Source of the DNA: Acidobacteriota bacterium
GTDB taxonomy: Bacteria > Planctomycetota > Phycisphaerae > WQYP01 > JAJZKJ01
NCBI GenBank assembly: GCA_021804195.1
Contig: JAJZKJ010000048.1
Location: forward strand, 1 to 9,878
Direction of reading: 5' to 3'
DNA length: 9,878 bases
The first letter of the stretch is position 1; every line of letters starts with the position of its first letter. Below the pieces are notes generated by a model that saw only the letters and a program-made list of their open reading frames with translations, was not told where the DNA came from and did no database searches. Below are positions 5,573 through 9,878 of the stretch, one piece after another. The position numbers were made by a program, and so were the translations under genes.

Positions 5573-6817
5573 GTGCCGCGCGCGCCGCAGCTTGAATGCA
5601 GTTTGAGCGAAGCCCGCGAGCGCGTACGCGCGGTCTGCCGGGAACTTCCCGAACCGGTAAAAGCAGAATCCGTGCCCCTGGCCGCGGCCGCGGGCCGCTA
5701 TCTGGCCGCGCCCATATACGCCGACCGTGACCAGCCACCGTTTGATCGTTCCCTGCGCGACGGCTACGCCGTGCGCGCTTCTGAAGTGCGTCCGGGGCAA
5801 TCGCTGCCCGTGCGCGGGTTGGTGGCGGCCGGTCAGGAGGCCACACAGTTACCCCCTGGTGCTTCGGTCGAAATCATGACCGGTGCGGCCATTCCCGAGG
5901 GCGCGAACGCGGTTTTGATGCTGGAGCATGCCGAGGCGCAGGCTGAGGGCATCATCCCCAGACGGCCGATCAGCTCCGGCGAGAATATTGCGCCGCGGGG
6001 CAGTGAAGCCCGCGCCGGCGATGCCATTCTTGCGCCCGGCCAAAAGATTTCCGCGATGGGAGTGGCTTTACTGGCGGCACTGGGTTATGCCGTGGTTCCG
6101 GTCCGGGAACGGCCGCAGATCGCGATTCTCTCAACCGGCAATGAAGTTGTCGAGGCCGGGGACCATCCCCAGCTAACCCAGATCCGCAATTCCAATGGTC
6201 CGGCTCTGGCGGTGCTGGTGGAACAGTCCGGAGGATTGGCCTGGCGGCTGCCGATCATTCGCGATGAGATCAAGGAGTTGCGGCAATCTCTGCGTGATAC
6301 CGCCCGCGCGCCGCTGATCCTCATCACCGGAGGAGTTTCCCGCGGACGTTTTGATCTGGTGGAAGAGGCTCTGCTCGAAATCGGAGCCACGATCATTTTC
6401 GACGCGGTCAGAATTCGCCCCGGCCGGCCGGCGGTATTGGCAATGTTGCCGGGAAACAACGGCAATGCGCCCCGACTGGCATTCGGGTTGCCGGGGAATC
6501 CGATCAGCGCCATGCTGGGCTTCAGATTATTAGTGCAGCCGGCGCTGGCCTGGCTGGCCGGGGAGGGCGAGCGCGCCGGGGATTGGCCCGGACGGGAATG
6601 TTGGCTGGCTAATTCCTGGCACGGCTCGGCCAGCAACCTGACACAGTTTTTACCCGTGCGTGGCGTCAGGCATGGAGACAAAGACCTGATGGAACTGCTT
6701 CCGTACCATGGTTCCGGCGATCTGGCCGCCGCGTCCCGGGCCGAAGGCTGGATCATGATTCCGGAAAACACGGAAAACCTGCCGTCCTCCAGCCCGGTAC
6801 AATTTGTTCCATTCTAA
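5573..6817 (+). CDS. moeA: Molybdopterin molybdenumtransferase MoeA
   Basis: A 414-residue cytoplasmic enzyme that inserts molybdate into adenylylated molybdopterin to make molybdenum cofactor. Family motifs appear in order: DQPPFDRSLRDGYAVRA (53-69, matching the PPFD-S-DGYAV signature), the MTGAAIPEGANAV loop (102-114), STGNEVVEAG (187-196, Glu as in E. coli E188), the molybdopterin-binding-fold motif TGGVSRGRFD (252-261, Asp as in E. coli D228) and FGLPGNPISAMLGF (304-317). The length is normal for MoeA. The start is GTG at 5573: an in-frame TGA at 5510, inside the tRNA, and the absence of other start codons rule out an earlier one. There is no visible Shine-Dalgarno, only the T-run, so initiation may be leaderless or weak. 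It is followed after 30 nt by the acetyltransferase gene, probably in one transcript. Its product would serve molybdoenzymes that are not in this window. Confidence 0.95.
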   Translation: MPRAPQLECSLSEARERVRAVCRELPEPVKAESVPLAAAAGRYLAAPIYADRDQPPFDRSLRDGYAVRASEVRPGQSLPVRGLVAAGQEATQLPPGASVEIMTGAAIPEGANAVLMLEHAEAQAEGIIPRRPISSGENIAPRGSEARAGDAILAPGQKISAMGVALLAALGYAVVPVRERPQIAILSTGNEVVEAGDHPQLTQIRNSNGPALAVLVEQSGGLAWRLPIIRDEIKELRQSLRDTARAPLILITGGVSRGRFDLVEEALLEIGATIIFDAVRIRPGRPAVLAMLPGNNGNAPRLAFGLPGNPISAMLGFRLLVQPALAWLAGEGERAGDWPGRECWLANSWHGSASNLTQFLPVRGVRHGDKDLMELLPYHGSGDLAAASRAEGWIMIPENTENLPSSSPVQFVPF

Positions 6818-6847
6818 AATCGAGTCAGATTTTCAAAAACAAGGATC

Positions 6848-7774
6848 ATGGCAGAGGAAATCATTGATCTGCGGCATTTTCGCTCGCGTCAGCTCGATCC
6901 GCTCTGGAACGAGCAGGCCCGGGAATGGCGCCGCGATCTGCGCTGGGATTACGCCAGCACTCTGACCCTGGTGCGGCAATATGTGGAAAGCCGTCTGCTC
7001 TCGGGCTATGTACTGACCGGCAATGGACGCGAACCCCTGGGCTACGGCTTTTTTATTTATGATTCCGGCAAAGGCATTATCGGAGATCTGTATATTCGCC
7101 CCGAGATGAGGACCGAGGCTCGTTCGAACCGTTTGCTGGAGGCTATGCTGGAAACCCTGCAATCCACTCCCGGCCTGCGGCGGATTGAGGCGCAGATCAT
7201 GCCGTATCAGCCGGCCGAACTGGAGCTGGTCTTCCGCGCCGCCGGCTTTGCGGCTCACCGGCGCAAATTCATGTATCAGCCGCTCGAAGCCATGCCGGCT
7301 GACAGCCCGGCCCAGGGGCTTGTACCCTGGTCGGGCGAAGCCATGGATGCCGCCGCCCAACTGATTGTGGAAGCATATACCGGCAGCGTGGATGCCGTTA
7401 TTAATGACCATTACCGCACCCGGGCCGGAGCCGTGCGGTTTTTGCATAATCTGGTGCGCTTTCCGGGCTGCGGATTCTTTGACACCAACGCTTCCTGGAT
7501 GGCGATGGGGCCGGACCGGCTGAGAGGCCTGATTTTATGTTCCCGGGTCATGCCCGACGTGACCCATATCACCCAACTCTGCGTCTGGCCTGGCACCCGG
7601 CGGCAGGGTCTGGGCCGGCGGCTTATGCTGCAAGCACGCGCCGCATTGTGCAGCAGCGGCTGCCAGGCCTGGTCCCTGACGGTCAGCGCGGAAAATTCCG
7701 CCGCCGTGCAGCTATATGAAAGATTTGGGTTTGATACCCTGCGCGAATTTGATGCCTATGTCTGGGAGCGATGA
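6848..7774 (+). CDS. Tandem GNAT-family N-acetyltransferase
   Basis: A 308-residue cytoplasmic protein with two GNAT-fold halves. The C-terminal half is canonical: ITQLCVWPGTRRQGLGRRLM (241-260) holds the acetyl-CoA pyrophosphate-binding motif R-x-x-G-x-G at 251-256, and NSAAVQLYERFGF (283-295) is the motif B helix/strand. The N-terminal half keeps the strand GIIGDLYIRPEMR (76-88) and helix RSNRLLEAMLETL, but lacks the R-x-x-G-x-G loop, so it is probably a non-catalytic copy. The substrate is unknown. The ATG at 6848 has AAGGA only 2 nt upstream, a tight spacing. It is downstream of moeA by 30 nt and overlaps the start of the next small ORF. Members often acetylate small amines or protein N-termini; nothing here decides. 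Confidence 0.85.
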   Translation: MAEEIIDLRHFRSRQLDPLWNEQAREWRRDLRWDYASTLTLVRQYVESRLLSGYVLTGNGREPLGYGFFIYDSGKGIIGDLYIRPEMRTEARSNRLLEAMLETLQSTPGLRRIEAQIMPYQPAELELVFRAAGFAAHRRKFMYQPLEAMPADSPAQGLVPWSGEAMDAAAQLIVEAYTGSVDAVINDHYRTRAGAVRFLHNLVRFPGCGFFDTNASWMAMGPDRLRGLILCSRVMPDVTHITQLCVWPGTRRQGLGRRLMLQARAALCSSGCQAWSLTVSAENSAAVQLYERFGFDTLREFDAYVWER

Positions 7775-7949
7775 AAAATTCAATTCGGATGAAGAAGCCC
7801 AAAGGCGAATCCTCTACGGCGGTTTTCAGCGCACCCTGCCGCTGCCTGAAGGGGTGAACGCGGATCAAGTCGAGGCGGAAGCGGCGTTACCCCGGCACAT
7901 TCCCGTCAAAGGGACGGATGAATGGCAGTCCAAGAACCTGGCTGCGTAA
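7758..7949 (+). CDS. Small Hsp20-like ORF, possibly a truncated gene or remnant
   Basis: A 63-residue ORF. Its ATG at 7758 (another at 7752) lies inside the end of the acetyltransferase gene in another frame, an arrangement typical of translational coupling. Residues about 18-37 (ILYGGFQRTLPLPEGVNADQ) closely resemble the F-x-R-x-x-x-LP-x-GV-x-x-x-x-I stretch near the C-terminus of Hsp20/alpha-crystallin proteins, and RHIPVKG resembles their I-x-I/V tail. The strand between these (the usual DGVLTVTLPK) is missing, as is everything before, so the chaperone fold cannot form in the usual way. The acidic start (SGSDEKFNSDEEA) and tail DEWQSKNLAA match nothing I know. It could be a real small protein or the decayed 3' end of an sHSP gene. 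The stop lies 3 nt from that of sucA. Confidence 0.5.
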   Translation: MSGSDEKFNSDEEAQRRILYGGFQRTLPLPEGVNADQVEAEAALPRHIPVKGTDEWQSKNLAA

Positions 7950-7952
7950 TCT

Positions 7953-9878
7953 TCAATCGGCGAATGCGCGGTCGAGCAAAGTCTGCTGTTCTTTCTGATG
8001 GCGGCGGAGCGAGCCGGTCGCGGGGCTGGCCGCTTCTGCTCGCCCGATATATTGAATATTACCCTTGTGCAGCGCCGGCCAGCGCTGGGCCACATAATTC
8101 CAGGCGCCCATGTTCTCAGGCTCTTCCTGAACCCAGCGATATGCGGCATCCTGGGGAAATCCCGACAGGGCGGATTTGAGGCTGGCCTGCGGCCAGGGAT
8201 AGAGCAGTTCAACCCGCACGATCGCGGCCGTTGAATCGTTGTGTTCCCGGCGCCGGGCGGCGAGTTCGTAGTAGATTTTGCCGCTGCACAGCAGTATCCG
8301 GCGGCAATGGGCGTCCAGAACACTCGTTTCGGTTTCACGCAGCACAGGCGCAAATCCCGACTGAATGAATTCGGGAAGGGAACTGGCCGCGGCAGTTGAG
8401 CGCAACAGACTTTTAGGCGTAAAGATCACCAGCGGCCGGCGGGTTTCAGGGGCGGAAGCGCCGGAGAGCCCCTGGCGGCGCAGAAGATGAAAATACTGGG
8501 CCGACGTGGTGCAATTGGCGATGCGCAGATTGTTTTCCGCGCAGAGTTGTAAAAATCGCTCCGGCCGGGCGCTGGAATGTTCCGGCCCCTGGCCTTCATA
8601 GCCGTGGGGCAAGAGTAAAGTGATGCCGCTGGTGCGTCCCCATTTCGAATAAGCCGCGGCCAGAAACTGGTCAATCATGACTTCAGCGCCATTGGCAAAG
8701 TCGCCGAACTGGGCTTCCCATAAAACCAGAGCCGTGGGATGAATGGTGGAATAGCCATATTCAAAGCCAAGGGCGGCTTCTTCCGAAAGCAGGCTGTCGT
8801 GGACAGCGAAATCGGCCCGGCGCCCGGGCAGGTGCTCAAGCGGAGTGTACAAGTCACCGCTATGGTAGTCGGCCAGAGTGAGATGGCGCTGGCTGAAGGT
8901 GCCGCGGGCGGTGTCCTGCCCGGTCAACCGGATGGGCACTCCATCAAGGAGCAGACTGCCAAAGGCCAGCGATTCGGCCAGGGCCCAGTCCACGGCTTGG
9001 GCATCGGTCATCGCCCGGGTGCGCTTTTCCAGCCAGGGTTTCAGTTTGGGATGAATGACAAAGCCTTCAGGCGTCGCAGCCAGGCCACGGGCAATTTCGC
9101 GCAGACGATCCGCCGGCACGGCCGTGACCGGAGCCGCGGATGGCGTAGCATGCGGGGCCGCTGAGCCGGCGGTATGCGGTGCCGCGGAAGAGGCCGGGGG
9201 TGCGGCGGGACTGGCGTCAAGTTTGTCGCGTTCGGCCTTTAAGATGGCATCCGCTTCCCCGGACGCCAGAATTTTTTCGCGCTCCAGTTGTGCGGCATAA
9301 ATGGCGCGGGGCGTGGGGTGATTTTCAATATTGCGATAAAGAACCGGCAGGGTCAGGCTGGGATCATCGCCTTCATTATGACCGTGACGGCGGTAGCAGA
9401 CGATATCCACCACGACGTCGCCGTGGAATTCGTTGCGATAGTCGAAGGCCAGATGCAGGCCGCGCGCGACCGCTTCGGGGTCATCGCCATTGACATGAAA
9501 GATGGGCGCCTGCACCATGCGGGCCACGTCGGTGCAATACAGGCTGGAGCGGGCCGCGCCCGGGGCGGTGGTAAAGCCAATGCGGTTGTTGACGATGATG
9601 TGCAGGGTGCCACCCACGGCATAGCCATCGAGTTGCGACAGGTTCAGGGTCTCCGCGACCACGCCCTGGCCGGCAAAGGCGGCATCGCCATGAATCAGCA
9701 CCGGCAGCACGCGGCGGCCCGCCGCGTCGTCCAATAATTCCTGGCGCGCTCGCGCCGCGCCTTCCAGCATGGGATCCACCGCTTCCAGATGGCTTGGGTT
9801 GGGCGCCATCCAGAGCCGCATTTCGCGATCCTGGCCGCAGTAAATGCCTTCGGCGCCGAGATGATATTTGACGTCGCC
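7953..9878 (-). CDS. sucA: 2-oxoglutarate dehydrogenase E1 component, N-terminus beyond window
   Basis: The C-terminal 641 residues of the thiamine-diphosphate-dependent E1 subunit, which decarboxylates 2-oxoglutarate and passes the succinyl group to E2 in the TCA cycle. The frame enters from the right edge with GDVKYHLG, a family hallmark. Further motifs, numbered in the visible part: IHGDAAFAGQGVV (62-74), VNNRIGFTTAP (96-106, ThDP region), FHVNGDDPEAV (127-137), CYRRHGHNEGDDPS (161-174), WEAQFGDFANG (387-397), LLPHGYEGQGPEHSSAR (422-438), TPKSLLR (487-493). The end, GRAEAASPATG...HQKEQQ, fits full-length SucA. An Ala/Pro/Ser-rich stretch at 223-254 replaces the usual sequence between the first ThDP domain and the middle domain. 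The gene is convergent with the moeA-GNAT group; sucB is not seen and may lie elsewhere. Confidence 0.97.
   Translation of the reverse strand, partial: GDVKYHLGAEGIYCGQDREMRLWMAPNPSHLEAVDPMLEGAARARQELLDDAAGRRVLPVLIHGDAAFAGQGVVAETLNLSQLDGYAVGGTLHIIVNNRIGFTTAPGAARSSLYCTDVARMVQAPIFHVNGDDPEAVARGLHLAFDYRNEFHGDVVVDIVCYRRHGHNEGDDPSLTLPVLYRNIENHPTPRAIYAAQLEREKILASGEADAILKAERDKLDASPAAPPASSAAPHTAGSAAPHATPSAAPVTAVPADRLREIARGLAATPEGFVIHPKLKPWLEKRTRAMTDAQAVDWALAESLAFGSLLLDGVPIRLTGQDTARGTFSQRHLTLADYHSGDLYTPLEHLPGRRADFAVHDSLLSEEAALGFEYGYSTIHPTALVLWEAQFGDFANGAEVMIDQFLAAAYSKWGRTSGITLLLPHGYEGQGPEHSSARPERFLQLCAENNLRIANCTTSAQYFHLLRRQGLSGASAPETRRPLVIFTPKSLLRSTAAASSLPEFIQSGFAPVLRETETSVLDAHCRRILLCSGKIYYELAARRREHNDSTAAIVRVELLYPWPQASLKSALSGFPQDAAYRWVQEEPENMGAWNYVAQRWPALHKGNIQYIGRAEAASPATGSLRRHQKEQQTLLDRAFAD
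9117..9212 (-). repeat. Ala/Pro/Ser low-complexity linker with short internal repeats inside sucA
   Basis: About 32 codons encode a linker built from repeated SAAPH/SAAP units (SSAAPHTAG, SAAPHATP, SAAPVTA). On DNA level ATGCGG(G/T)GCCGC recurs at about 9151-9163 and 9174-9186. Such tracts arise by slippage in GC-rich DNA and form flexible, solvent-exposed linkers. The frame is kept through it and conserved E1 sequence resumes at PADRLREIARGLAATPEGF, so the enzyme should be intact. Confidence 0.6.

Noticed and set aside
5289..5846. Minus-strand ORFs through the tRNA region, including one with ELAGVEPATSSMPLKRAP-like sequence
   Set aside because: This peptide is the well-known false protein produced by translating the antisense strand of a tRNA-Ala gene; the ORFs cover the tRNA and the start of moeA.
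1..9878. CRISPR arrays, insertion sequences, phage or toxin-antitoxin genes
   Set aside because: No regularly spaced repeats, transposase motifs, or such small gene pairs were seen; composition and codon use look even throughout.

Overview
The window is a GC-rich bacterial chromosome segment. An Acidobacteriota-like genome fits best: a DmsE-type decaheme cytochrome paired with a large beta-barrel protein, a plastocyanin/carboxypeptidase-regulatory-like secreted protein, and a housekeeping sucA of the long OdhA/SucA type. This assignment is inference from gene content; no 16S or other marker lies in the window.

Left part (1-4300), electron transfer. Two divergent gene pairs share a roughly 270-nt promoter region (2590-2859). 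Leftward are a secreted decaheme c-type cytochrome (10 CXXCH motifs) and a large outer-membrane beta-barrel-like protein that runs off the left edge. Together they look like the periplasmic and porin parts of a porin-cytochrome conduit that carries electrons across the outer membrane. Rightward are a secreted protein in which a monoheme cytochrome c domain sits inside a degenerate cupredoxin-like domain, and a small signal-anchored monoheme cytochrome c. In each pair the two genes are separated by a strong RNA hairpin just ahead of the second gene's Shine-Dalgarno sequence, and both hairpins use the same CCGCTCC/GGAGCGG core.

Middle (4328-5550), control and tRNA. A Crp/Fnr-family regulator on the minus strand has the FNR-type cysteine set (CX2CX5C plus a distal Cys), which implies an oxygen-labile iron-sulfur sensor. 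Three Crp/Fnr-like palindromes with a TGA-N6-TCA core lie in the two promoter regions: one before the cytochrome genes and two upstream of the regulator. This suggests that the regulator controls the cytochrome cluster and itself. A complete tRNA-Ala(GGC) with encoded CCA follows.

Right part (5573-9878), mostly housekeeping. moeA (molybdenum insertion into molybdopterin) starts with GTG only 25 nt after the tRNA. It is followed by a tandem-GNAT acetyltransferase and a small ORF that resembles a cut-down Hsp20 C-terminal region. These converge, with a 3-nt gap, on sucA (2-oxoglutarate dehydrogenase E1), which enters from the right edge. sucA carries an Ala/Pro/Ser-rich linker inside the protein. 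Anaerobic respiration is a plausible theme linking the cytochromes, the FNR-like sensor and molybdenum cofactor synthesis, but the window does not prove it.
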